A stretch of DNA of 64,000 nt from Amborella trichopoda. Taxonomy: Eukaryota; Streptophyta; Magnoliopsida; Amborellales; Amborellaceae. A program made the translations under genes and the position numbers. Positions within the stretch are counted from its first letter, which is position 1. Each line of letters begins with the position of its first letter. Below the pieces are notes generated by a model. The model did not search any database, was not told the origin of the DNA, and saw only the letters and a program-made list of their open reading frames with translations. The stretch covers positions 6,924,211-6,988,210 of the forward strand of contig NW_006495273.1 of the NCBI RefSeq assembly GCF_000471905.2. Direction: 5' to 3'. Positions 1 through 10,099 of the stretch are shown piece by piece.

Positions 1-13
1 AGGATCATTACTC
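1..13. mobile_element. Right end of a second copy of the 305-504 MITE
   Basis: The first 13 bases match the last 13 bases of the foldback MITE at 305-504 (ends in ...GATCATTACTC). The window therefore opens at the edge of another copy, whose body lies off the left edge. Its target-site duplication would be bases 14-22 and cannot be checked here. Confidence 0.6.
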
Positions 14-61
14 ATATTAAAAAATCTCCCACTTCAAATTGTATTTTAAAAGTGCAAACAC

Positions 62-290
62 AAAAATTCCCCTCATCAAACAAGTTCAGGGTAGAATTAG
101 CCGATTCGTTTTTGACAAACCTGGGTAGTTTTTGACATAATCGGATAGAGAGCTGGTTGGTTCGGGGGGGGGGTACCAAGCCGATTCTCGATATATGACA
201 GGAACCGGAACGGCTTCGATGATTCTCGATTCGAATCGGACGATTCCGATCCGGATTTCAAATCTTGGTTAACACAAATATATTTCTTTT
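62..290 (-). repeat. Dispersed repeat with clustered GATTC/CGAATC words
   Basis: Read on the - strand this starts with an AACCAAG-TTT-AAA motif followed by many CGGAT/GATTC words. A similar start occurs on the + strand at 39,118-39,200. No coding potential is seen. It is probably the end of an unclassified dispersed element; no boundaries or duplication could be defined. Confidence 0.35.
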
Positions 291-304
291 GGTATTTAAA
301 AAAT

Positions 305-504
305 GAGAAATGATCCTATAGGACCCTCCCCCACCCATGTATGTAGAACCCCAAAGGATCACCATTAAATTTGGCACGGATCTATAGAAAAGTCAAGTCC
401 CACACCCATGTGATAACTTTTCTAGAGATCTGTGCCAATTTTAATGGTGATCCTTGAGAGTCTTACATACATGGGTGGGGGAGGGTCCTATAGGATCATT
501 ACTC
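305..504. mobile_element. Foldback MITE, Mutator type, 9-bp TSD
   Basis: The 200-bp element is almost entirely an inverted repeat: arms of about 80-85 bp (305-388 and 418-504) separated by a short loop. It starts GAGAAATGATCC and ends GGATCATTACTC. It is flanked by an exact 9-bp direct repeat, TTAAAAAAT, at 296-304 and 505-513. A 9-bp duplication plus a GAG start is typical of Mutator-like elements, so this is read as a non-autonomous MULE-derived MITE. It carries no coding sequence. Confidence 0.8.
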
Positions 505-531
505 TTAAAAAATATATCCAAATTTCTTAAA

Positions 532-1036
532 TTTATGGGAGTGCTCCCTTTTTTCTCATTTCTTTATTTTTTAAAAAATGTCTTCAATTCAGAATTTGAA
601 TTTTGAATAGAGGTACTTTTTTTTGCACCATTTTTTGTCTACAAATTCAAGTTCCGAACTAAATTTTTTGCTAAAAATTTTGGTTTAGAATTTGAACTTC
701 CAAACAAAATAACGTATATTTTTTTGGGATTGTATACAATGAGACCGAAGTCACAATTACTTTCATCCGTTCGATGTGAAATCTGATAACTTAGATATGT
801 TACAAAGTTCGAGAAAATTCGTTTTTAACTTTGAGCTCGGTCAATAAAATAAATGTAGCCACCCGATTTGACATCCAATAGATTAATTATGACTATCTTG
901 TACAAAAGGTAAATGGTCTCATTATATACTTTCACCATCTTTTTGATAATATGTGGGTTCGGAACTTGGGCTTCCAAACCCAATAAAAGTATCTCAAAAC
1001 CTTAAAAAAGTACACAGTGCGCTCCCATAATCCCTC
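532..1036. mobile_element. Possible degenerate foldback element hosting a nested MITE
   Basis: Both ends carry TTATGGGAG-GC words in opposite orientation, and inner AAGTTCCGAAC words recur in inverted positions at about 645 and 955. The MITE at 730-932 sits in the middle. No convincing target-site duplication was found, so the element and its edges are tentative. Confidence 0.35.
730..932. mobile_element. MITE with GTATAC...GAGACC terminal repeats
   Basis: The ends are inverted copies (TGTATACAATGAGACC on the left, GGTCTCATTATATAC on the right), giving a ~200-bp non-coding foldback unit. Related copies with the same AAAAGTAAATGG-type subterminal motif lie at 51,198-51,410 and 51,580-51,790. 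A right-end-only copy is near 45,772-45,800. The TSD is not clear. The family is unassigned. Confidence 0.6.
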
Positions 1037-1073
1037 AAATAAATACATTGATCACTTTTGCTTTAAAAAATAA

Positions 1074-1519
1074 GAGTTATTCACGTACGGACTTTAAAAA
1101 AGTTAGAAAAATATGAGTTACTCCCTTTATATCCGAAATTATAATTAAAGTCGGTCAACACGACTCTTTTTTTTTTACAAAATTACCCCTCAGTCCGAAA
1201 ATGTCATCCTTGGGCCGCTTTTTTTTTGTCTAAACTTAAGTTGCGGCCTGAGGAGGGCATTCTCATACCACTTTTTTTTTTTTTCAAAACTTAAGTTGCA
1301 GTTCGAGATTGAAATTCTCAAATATCTTTTTCTTTTTTTTTTGCAAAACTTAAGTTTCGGTCTAAAGATGCCATTCTTGGACCACTTTTTGTTTTCAAAA
1401 CTTAAGTTGCAATCTAAGGAAAAAACAACCGCCTTAACTGACATTGATTGTAATTTTCATATATATAGGGAGCAACTCGTATTTTTTTAACTTATTTAAG
1501 GTTCATACGTAAATAACTC
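1074..1519. mobile_element. Foldback element with internal minisatellite, 9-bp TSD
   Basis: Terminal inverted repeats of about 60 bp start GAGTTATTCACGTACG at the left and, read inward on the - strand, GAGTTATTTACGTATG at the right. An exact 9-bp direct repeat, AAAAAATAA, flanks it at 1,065-1,073 and 1,520-1,528. The interior (about 1,193-1,420) is four imperfect copies of a ~55-60 bp unit built around AAAACTTAAGTTGC and a T-run. The 9-bp duplication points to Mutator-type insertion. The short ORFs read from the interior are repeat artefacts. Confidence 0.75.
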
Positions 1520-1630
1520 AAAAAATAACTAACTCTGGTTTCTAAAGTTGTTCCTAAAATTCTAAAAAAAAAAAAAAAAAAAGTATATACTTTTTGTTTG
1601 ATGGTATGCTCCTAGAGTAGCATACTAACA

Positions 1631-1639
1631 AAAGAAAAA
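1631..1639. repeat. Left 9-bp target-site duplication of the MULE
   Basis: AAAGAAAAA lies directly before the left terminal repeat and is identical to 9,114-9,122 on the far side. It marks the insertion site of the 7.5-kb Mutator-like element. Confidence 0.85.
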
Positions 1640-1950
1640 GAGAAAATTACATATATATTTGTTATGTTATGCGTTATTACATATCCACCTTTCAGTTTCT
1701 GTTATTACCTCCATGTCCGTTTCTTCACTTTCATAACGAGATTTTAAAAAAAATACATTTTTACCCAATTTCGGGTGTTGAACAACTGAAATAAAAAAAA
1801 TTTCGGTTTTTCAACATCCGAAAACAGCAATAGGTCTTTTAACCTTCGTGCTCTAGTTACGGTTGTTCAACAACCGAAATTAGGGTTTTCAAGTGTTGAA
1901 CCTGAAAACTGAATTTCGGTTGTTCAAAAACCGAAAACCGAATTTCGATT
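1640..1950 (+). repeat. Left terminal inverted repeat of the MULE
   Basis: Matches the reverse complement of about 8,815-9,113 through most of its length. Shared blocks include CATGTCC-TTTCTTCACTTT, CATAACGAGATTTT, ACCCAATTTCGGGTGTTG and AATAGGTCTTTTAACCTT. Its inner half contains several CGGTTGTTCAACAACCG palindromes, the same unit that forms the central array at 3,765-4,505. Such long repeats would normally carry transposase binding sites and promoters, but none can be assigned from sequence alone. Confidence 0.82.
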
Positions 1951-2688
1951 GTTCAAAATCTGAAACCGTGGAGTGCGTTGTTTTCACAACCGAAATTATA
2001 TTTTCGGCTGTTCAAAACCGAAAACATGATTTCGGATTTTGAACAACCAAAAATTTTTGGACTTCAGCTTTTGATTAACCGAAAATGTACGCGCCAATAC
2101 TTCGCTCTCTTTTATTGTAAGAAAAGTTGTTTAGGGTATAAAGTTGGGGAAAAATGGCAAATATAGTATCATAAGTGGATCCATACCTTTTTTACTTTCT
2201 CCCAATACAATATCCCGCAAGATTGGCCCACGGTCGTGATTGGTACGGTACTTACTTCTTTATGTTTTTTATTGTCTTTTGGTAGTTTTCTCGCAATGAA
2301 TAGAATAAAATATCATATTATTGTATTTGTAATTTTTATGTATTGTTGATTAATAAGTAATATTTGTTAAAATATTGCTGAACGTGTTTCTTTGTATAAT
2401 TATTTGTTGTTTGTATAAGTATGTATTGTTTATTTTGTGTTGATACATTGTATTTATTGTATTGGGTAAATATTGTTAATATTTATTGTTTATTGGGAGT
2501 TTGTTTAAGTATTTGTTATTTTTGTTGTTTATTGATTATTTGTCCGTTTATAGTAGTACACTATTTGAATTTGTTATGTAATACTCACTTTTTATGAACC
2601 CTAAAGTAGTTAGAAATATCCAAAATTTTTGTATTCTTTATTGTATCAATTTATTGTGACACAAATTTTGCTATTTATTTAATACAGT

Positions 2689-3770
2689 AGCATTGACGAT
2701 AGTTACTAAGGGAGTGCAACTGGTATTCCGATATGAGAGGTCATTTGAGACGAATGCAGATGACGGTCGTATCTTTTACAAATGGGGAAAATTAGAGGTT
2801 ACGAAGTATAATGGAAATAGTTCTTTGGAGGAAATAAAAAGTCATTTTGATAATTTAACAATGTGTGCTCCAAACAAATTAACTATTATGTACCACAACA
2901 TAAGTCTTCCTAGTGGGCTTGATTTGATTGATGTAAGTGATGATGTAGATGTATTTTTATGTTGGGAGGGGAATCTTCGAAAATTATTGTATATATTGCA
3001 TCTACAATGGAGCCAAAACGGGAATCTATTGGTGAAGGTCCATCTTCAAGAAATAGTTATATTTATAATTTAATTTTTCACTTGTAATTTGCTCTAATTT
3101 ATTCTTTTATGTATAGAAATTTTATTGTTGCTTCATCTTACACTATATCTTTTGTCAACAGTCAGCGTAACACTTTACCTAACCAAGATCAAAACATTCA
3201 AGTGGCGCCTGACCCTGAGCTTGTACCAGAGCGTGATATGGAGGATATTGAACCACCAGAAAGCCCATGTAAAGGAGTTGGTAATGAGGTTCAATTGAAT
3301 AGAGGACAATATTTTGAAAGTATCAAAAAATGCCAGCATCATCTTGTAGATTTTGCAATTCACAATAATTTTGTTCTGAAGTTTGACAAAAGTGAATTGA
3401 GACGGGTATGGGCAAGTTGTAAGGCAGAGGGATGCACATGGCAAGTGTGGGGCTTACAAGTTGGCAGTACAACTTACTTCAAAGTTAAATCTATGGTTAA
3501 GGAGCACACATGTAGTGGTCCAATGGGGAGGTCCATCAACCACTAGCTCGTAGTGATTGGGTGGCCAAAAAAATTAAAGCCCGACTTATTGACCAACAAA
3601 AAATTAAAGCTAAAGACATTGTAAATGATGTTCAACACGATCATGGCGTCAGGTTTTCCTACATGCAAGCTTAACGGGGAAAAGAGGTTGCTAAAGAGAT
3701 GATAGATGGATCACATGAACAACAATATCATGACTTCCCCTTGTATGCGGAGAAACTTCGAATTTCGGTT
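2689..3770 (+). pseudogene. MULE transposase, N-terminal part only, decayed
   Basis: The first readable block (about 2,693-2,980) gives an N-terminal domain with a CWEG motif like the PB1-like domain of plant MULE transposases. It opens after a splice-acceptor-like AATACAG, not at an ATG. After a frameshift near 2,980 and a likely intron ending CAACAG at about 3,163, a second block encodes the Mutator DNA-binding domain. That domain has C-x4-C (SCKAEGC) followed by H-x-C (EHTC), the WRKY/GCM1-type zinc fold. Another frame change near 3,535 continues with KKIKARLIDQQKIKAKDIV, then an in-frame TAA at about 3,672, then DFPLYAEKLR. The sequence then runs straight into the palindrome. The DDE catalytic core and SWIM zinc finger are missing. 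Protein made from this copy, if any, could bind but not cut DNA. Confidence 0.8.
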
Positions 3771-4505
3771 GTTTAAGTAGATCTTTAAACATAACATTGT
3801 AAAATATTATTTAGAATGTTAAAAAATGAAAAAAAAAAGATTTTCGACTGTTGAACAAATGAACTTTCACTACTTTCGGTTGTTCAACAACCGAAATACT
3901 AGCAATTTCGGTTGTTCAACAACCGAATTGCTTCCAGAAGCTCCCTGGATTTTTATAGTAAAAAATTCGGTTGTTTAAATTTCTAGAATTTCGGTTGTTC
4001 AACAACCGAAATAAACATTTTTTTGAATCATTATTTCGGCTGTTAAACAACAAAAATGTTCATTTCAACAATCGAAATGACCATTTTTTTGAATCAAAAT
4101 TTTGGTTGTTGAACAACCGAAATGTTGATTTCGGTTGTTGGACAGCCGAAATGTTGATTTTGGTTGTTGAAAAACCGAAATGTTGATTTCGGTTGTTGAA
4201 AAACCGAAATGTTGATTTCGGTTGTTGAAAAACCGAAATGTTGATTTCAACAATCGAAATGAACAATTTTGTTTAATCATAATTTCGGTTGTTGAACAAC
4301 CAAATTTCTGACTGTAAAAATCCAAGGAGCTTCTGGAATTGTTCAACAACCGAACTTTCTATAATTTCAGTTGTTGAACAACTGAAATCAGAATTTCAGT
4401 TAACCGAAATTAGAGCAATTTCGGTTATTTTACAGCAGAAAATATTTTTTTTTATTTTTTAACATTCTAAACAGTATTTTACTGTTATGTTTATAGATCT
4501 ACTTG
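3765..4505. repeat. Large palindrome of 22-23 bp self-complementary units
   Basis: About 740 bp folds on itself around about 4,137. The outer arms share ATAACA/TGTTAT, AGATC-TTTAA and AGAATGTTAAAAA-type blocks (3,775-3,830 against 4,440-4,505). Inner arms share CCAGAAGCTCC and GGAGCTTCTGG (3,932 against 4,324). The core is roughly twenty copies of TTTCGGTTGTTGAACAACCG or variants, each itself a palindrome. It lies exactly between the converging transposase and PMD genes. The same unit occurs in both MULE ends. The short - strand reading frames here, rich in N, F, S and T, are artefacts of the repeat. Confidence 0.85.
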
Positions 4506-4539
4506 AATATTTATTTTTTAACATTTAAAACAGTATTCC

Positions 4540-4790
4540 AATGTTTATAGATCTACTTGAACATTCAAGATTTCCATATAGATCTAGTTGATTTTAATAT
4601 TTTTAAAGTTTAAAATTTTATAATTAGATATGAAAATAGATTTTTAGATACATGTTATGATAAAATTAGGAGGTGCATTTTTAGATGCATTTTATCGCAA
4701 GCATTTTTAATACATGTTATGATAAAATTAGGAGGTGCACCTTAATTGGATTGTTTAAGGTTGCAACCTTATAGAAACCACACCCTATAT
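4540..4790 (+). repeat. MITE-like tail and 62-bp direct repeat inside the MULE
   Basis: The end of this stretch (GATTGTTTAAGG, then AAACCACACCC) resembles the right terminus of the MITEs at 16,049 and 43,532, suggesting a nested and truncated copy. Within it, TACATGTTATGATAAAATTA occurs twice, about 62 bp apart (about 4,649 and 4,711). No left terminus was found. Confidence 0.45.
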
Positions 4791-4977
4791 ATAGCACGAC
4801 CAAGTATAAATAATTCCCAAAAAGATAGAGTCATTTACAACATCATTACGAAACAATACAAATGTATTCAATGACCATTACATTGTCTTTTCATAATATT
4901 ACAACGGTAAAAATGACCATTACATTGCCAAAAAAATACAATTATGAATGTCGCCTTCTCTTCAGCTGATACTGCTT

Positions 4978-7090
4978 CTATGTTGTGTTATGTCTTCTAC
5001 GCTCCTCAATTGCAGGTTGTGTGGATGGAGCCAAGTCATCAACAACAGTCCGACTAGTCTCACCCACTACATCTTGTTCACCCTCTTCTTGTATAGCTTC
5101 TTCATTAACTTCACGTAGTAACAATTCCATCCTGGCTTCTACATCTTCCATGTCAACCGGCACAAACTTAGACAATATTTCAAACGCGTTGTTAACGCGA
5201 CTATATACTTCAGGGTACCACTTCTGTATAAGTGTAAGTGCCTCTGTTAACATGGTTGTACTAGCCTAAACTGCACTAACCTGCAAAAACATTTTGTAGG
5301 TTAATAAACATACAAACTGATTGGCAAATACAAAACTAAAGCAATTTGTAGGTTAAAATATACATACCAAATCATCCTCATAACCTCAAGGTCTCATTAT
5401 ATGTTGTGGTTTACGTGCAGGAACCACTTCTTCTTCTTCCTGGTTACGAAATTGCAAAATATCAATAGGTAGGTTAACGACATTGCGTATGATAGAATGG
5501 GACACTTGGTCGTACCAAGCCTTGTACTCCTTTGAGGGCAACCCATTCGCAGTATCAACTTCAATATCTGTCATCATGTGATCATGGTGAGATAACCAAT
5601 GATGAATCTTATTAGAATCGACATTTCGTCAATCTCGCTGCCCACCATGTCTGCTTGACCTCTTACCAACAGATAAAGGATTTCTTAGAATGCCCTGTTT
5701 AGCTCCAAATTGGCGGCAAACAAGATCTGGCATGTATGGCTCGGCAATATCATCAAAGATCATAGTTGTTACGCACATTACAGTTTTGAATGCTTCATGC
5801 CTATCATCCTAAATTTGCCTCATCAGGCTTGAAGTACGGATTCCATATTACCTGTTATATGAAATGCAATCACACATATGACAATAAGTCAATATAAAAA
5901 TTACAAATAATATAATATAATTGAACGTATTGAATATCAAAGTACAATCTGGCCTCATTTGGTTGGAGATTATCTAACTCTTGTCTAATGGGAGGCATCA
6001 AATTGTGTGGATTGCCATAATAATGCTTGCGTGGCTCCTACCATTTTGCCCTTGCCATATTTGGAGATATATTATGCGGTATGGGTCTCATATGCATAAT
6101 ATGCTCATAAGACCAGCACTGCATTATATCAAGATATGATAAGTTATAAAATATTTTAAAGTAGTCTAAAATATTATGCTTATATTTATACAAAAATTAA
6201 ATTTACTTGCATAAGAGTGGCAGAACCACTGAAATGTCTTCGCTTGAAAGTACAAGTTTTTTCAAGTGAACGATATAGATATGCAAGGGCTGCAGCACCC
6301 CTTGCATATTTGTTAGCTTGCTCAATATCTTCAAGGAATTGCAGGTACCTTGTTGGGACTGTTGCAACTGATGCATCAGCAAAAATGATAACACTAATGA
6401 GGAAGAGTAAATAGGATCGAATATATCTGACTATTTGCACAGGGGAAGCATCAGGTGGCAATTCCCAAAAATGAACCTTCGACCATAAATGCTTTATGGT
6501 TGTCAAGTTGCCTTCAGTAGGGACTATACCCAAATTGTCCTCTATGAACTTACGTAGATCACTGATAGGACAACATGTAACAGGCTCGTCATCCATAAAC
6601 AATCCTAAAATCGTGTACACATCAAATAAATTTGGTGTCATCTTACCAATTTGAATCTTATAGTGGAAGGAATTGGTCTCTGAGCGCCACCTCTCTGCAT
6701 TGGCAGCAACCAATGGATGATCAATTCGACCTGGTTGAACGATAGACAGAGCACCTAACCCAAACGCGTTCACTAATTGAACTTGTTCTTCAGTTAGTCA
6801 CCAATTGTTCAATTGAAATGTCTTCTCATCGATTCTAATTTCATGTTTTTCCTTAAATATAACAAATATGACACATGCAAGTCACATTATATGTACACAT
6901 GTACTTCCCATATACAATTGAAACAAACAAAATTTATTAAAATATAACAAACTTATGGAAATAGCAGATGAATATATTCATATACCTTTCTTGCTCATAT
7001 GTAATATGATGAATGCTTCGGATGAAGCTGTAGCAAGCTAGGGTCCTGAGAACCTCCTAGATATCCCCCCTCTGGATGGACACTACTCAT
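4978..7090 (-). pseudogene. Plant mobile domain (PMD, MAIN-like) gene, decayed
   Basis: PMD proteins (PF10536) include the Arabidopsis MAIN/MAIL1 genome-stability factors and many copies carried by MULEs. Exon 1 (7,090-6,986) starts MSSVHPEGG and contains a DPSLLQL-type motif. Exon 2 (6,851-6,207) has LTEEQ-LVNAFGLG, LVAANAERWRSET and the long conserved block to KRRHFSGSATLMQ. Exon 3 (from 6,118) reads CWSYEHIMHMRPIP and LDNLQPNEA. Exon 4 (from about 5,852) has VIWNPYFKPDE, VCRQFGAKQG and HHWLSHHDHM. A last exon (to 4,978) ends with an acidic tail. Exon borders have GT/AG. Decay is clear: TGA in exon 2 just before LTEEQ, TAG in exon 3 after ARAKW, and a frameshift late in exon 1. It runs opposite to the transposase. 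The domain class is secure; the function in the transposon is unknown. Confidence 0.82.
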
Positions 7091-7825
7091 ATTGACTGAA
7101 ATCGAGACAACAATAACTCATTATGCATATTAAAATTCCATTATGTATTTTCATGTATATTACTACTCTAAGACAAGAATGCGATAATAAATTTATATAT
7201 CCAACTATATATGGAATTACTAACACATCTACAATTCATATGTAATCCATATATGAGTAAATCATATATCACTAATAATGGAATGGGCTCGTGTGTAATC
7301 CATATATCAGTAAATCATATATCAATAACCATGGAATGTGCATGAAGTATAAAAGGCAAAACTTTTGTTCTTATATGATAACCAAGACAGTGTACCTATA
7401 CATCTTCGTACCATCTCTATACCTAGTCAAAATTTATGCTATAAGAAATATTGAATTACAAAACCCACACCCATTCATTATAACTCCATTTCATACAACT
7501 AAAAGATTAGTTAAAAGGGGAAGAAATAAAAACAACTATTGTTTTTTGTTTTTAATTATAAATCAAATGTTATTTATAACAAAATACAAACAACAACATC
7601 CAACAACACAAAGAAGTATATAAAAATCCATATTAAGCTACTAAATTTGAAATTACAAGTCCTACATAGCATAAGTCATACATCTTCAATTATAACAGAG
7701 GGTGCTACATTAAGTAATATATTTCAAATTACAGATGGATTCATTTACATACAATCACAAAACATTTCAAATTACAAATGGATTCATTTACGTACAGTCA
7801 CAAAAACACAAACCTATTCAACTAA

Positions 7826-8490
7826 TAAAATCCCCAAACTCAATAACCCCAAATTTACAAATTTGTAATCAATAGATAATACACAAACATATTAACATCT
7901 ATATATTTCAATTTACATATAGATTCATATCCATACAGCCACAATACACAACCATATTCAACTACTGAATAACGAAATCCCCAAAACGAAAAAGGATATA
8001 AACAACGTCCAAAAGCTTAAAAAAATAATAGACATCTCTCGTAATAATCACAATATATTATCATAGGCATTAGCACAATAACACATTTAACTATATTCAA
8101 TTATTGATATCGATTTATAATAAAACCCCCAAATTTAAAGTTCTTAATAACCCTAAATTTACAAATTCGTTATCAATAGATAATGCACAAACATAATAAC
8201 AACTACATATTTCAATTGGCATATAGATTCATTTCCATACAGCCACAATACACAACCATATTCAACTACTGAATAACGAAATCCCCAAAATGAAAAATGA
8301 TTCAAACAACATCCAAAAGCTTAAAAAATTAATAGAAATCTCTCATAATAATCAAAATATATTGTCATAGGCATTGACACAACAACACCTTTAACTATAT
8401 TCAATTATTGATATCGATTTATAATAAAACCCCCAAATTTGAAGTTCTCAATAACCCCAAATTTACAAATTCTTAAACAATAAATAATAA
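7826..8490. repeat. Tandem duplication, period about 304 bp
   Basis: Two consecutive copies of an AT-rich ~304-bp unit share CCATACAGCCACAATACACA (7,931 and 8,235), AACGAAATCCCCAAAA, AATTATTGATATCGATTTA and CAATAGATAATRCACAAAC. Part of a third copy precedes them near 7,826. It lies upstream of the PMD start on its 5' side, so it may be part of the promoter region of that gene. No reading frame of note. Confidence 0.8.
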
Positions 8491-8814
8491 ACAAACATAA
8501 ATCAATAATTCAGGTATATCATTCAAAAATTAAAAAAACACCACAAACTCACAATTATAAAAATTCCAAAATTAAAATGATAAAAACCTCAAATCATACA
8601 TACCTTTGCTATAAATTTGGAACCTAACAAATGAACTCAAAATGTGTCAAATGTCGTTATTTCTCTGTCAAAATGCTAGTGTCCAAATTTAAATAGTTAT
8701 TTAGGTTAAAAATGTAAGAAAAATTGGAAATGAGGGAGATGGAGTATTTTCGGATGTTCTTCGACCAAAACAGCCCAAGAACAGTCTTGTGTGTTTTTTT
8801 TTAAAAGAGCGCCA

Positions 8815-9113
8815 ACTAAAGTGTTGAAAAACCGAAATTAGATTTTCGGGTTTTCAATACCCGAAAATCCTAAATTTGGTTGTTGAACAATTGTAACTTA
8901 AGCGGGAAGGTTAAAAGACCTATTCCCGTTTTCGGTTGTTGAAAAACCAAAAAAAAATTTATTTCGATTGTTCAACACCCGAAATTGGGTAAAACAGTCT
9001 TTTTTAAAAAATCTCGTTATGAAAGTGAAAAAATGGACATGGAGGTAATAATGGAAATTGAAAGGTGGATCTGTAATAATGCATAATATAACGGATATAT
9101 AAGCAATTTTCTC
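8815..9113 (-). repeat. Right terminal inverted repeat of the MULE
   Basis: Inverted partner of 1,640-1,950. It ends GCAATTTTCTC at 9,113 and is followed immediately by the 9-bp duplication AAAGAAAAA (9,114-9,122). It contains the GGTTGTTGAAAAACC and GTTCAACACCCG variants of the palindromic unit. Confidence 0.82.
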
Positions 9114-9122
9114 AAAGAAAAA

Positions 9123-10099
9123 TGAAGGGAATAAGAGCAACTCATTAATTGCCCAACCTTTGTTCATATTGTTTTTGTTTGTTTTGTTTTTTTTTGGGTC
9201 GATTAGTGGGGAGTACATGCCCATACCTGCTTCAGAAATAGTTAATAGATTTTGAATGCATCAGTGAGAATGGAAATCTAGACTAGTAGCTGAGACACAG
9301 GTGGTGTTACTACCACGACTCAGCCCCATTCGTTGTTCGATTTGTTTTTTTCTTCCATCAAAGTGTGCTTCTCTAGAAGCACATTGTATACTACTTCCCT
9401 CATGCAAAATGTGTGCTTATGTTGTTTCCTTATTCTTTTGAAATTTCGTGGAAGAACTTCAGAAATCTTATATGGTTATTTTTTAAAAAATAAATCTTAA
9501 TATATTTAAAATTTAAACATATTTTCAAAATAATTTTTAAATATATATATTGAAAGTCTATATTTTTGAAATATATCTTGAAGGTTTATTTTTAAAATAA
9601 TTTTAAAATATGTACATATTTTTTGAAAAATAAATATCCACCTCTTAACTATGGTTGAATATATGCAATAAATTAGGTAAAAGGATTTGCTGGTCATGCA
9701 AGACCCTTAAATTAGCATTTCCCTATGTAGAATAATATAAACATGGAAGTTGTTCTCTCTTATCATTGTTAATTTCTCTATTGGGTCTTGAGAGCTAAGC
9801 ATCACCTTTCTTGCATACAGTTTTTTAAGAGCTCGAAATCAAGCATTCTACAAGACAAATAAATGATAAAAAAATTTAAATGCTTGTATATAGAAAATGG
9901 AAAAACTCCCATGCATTTATCAAATCATACGTAAGTAACATTTTTTAATGAATTTTTGAAATAAAATAAGAAAGGAAAATTAAAGTTAGAAAATAATTTT
10001 AAGGTCGTTACTACACAAAAACTGAAACCTTTCTTTGGTTCTTATGGGGATTTTAAAATAAATGTGCATTTTATTCTATCATTTTTTAAAGATTTATGA
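9123..10099. other. AT-rich spacer, no gene seen
   Basis: No open frame with recognisable homology. The stretch 9,480-9,650 is nearly pure A/T with short inverted words. A small palindrome, GTGCTTCTCTAGAAGCAC, sits at about 9,365. Confidence 0.6.

Larger units (their letters stand above)
1640..9113. mobile_element. Mutator-like element (MULE) carrying transposase remnant and PMD gene
   Basis: A 7,474-bp DNA transposon with ~300-bp terminal inverted repeats that begin GAGAAAATTAC (left) and GAGAAAATTGC (right, read inward). It has an exact 9-bp target-site duplication. The GAGA-AATT start and 9-bp duplication are the signature of the Mutator superfamily. Inside are a + strand transposase remnant (2,689-3,770), a central palindrome (3,765-4,505), a - strand plant mobile domain pseudogene (7,090 to 4,978) and a 304-bp tandem duplication (about 7,826-8,490). 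The transposase stops before the DDE core and both genes carry stops and frameshifts, so this copy cannot move by itself. The perfect TSD suggests a single clean insertion despite the internal decay. Confidence 0.88.

Noticed and set aside
4060..4349. Short - strand frames rich in Asn, Phe, Ser and Thr
   Set aside because: They are translations of the 22-23 bp palindromic unit and overlap each other in several frames.
3970..4350. CRISPR-like look of the evenly repeated palindromic units
   Set aside because: The units are adjacent and variable with no unique spacers of constant length, and the setting is a plant transposon.
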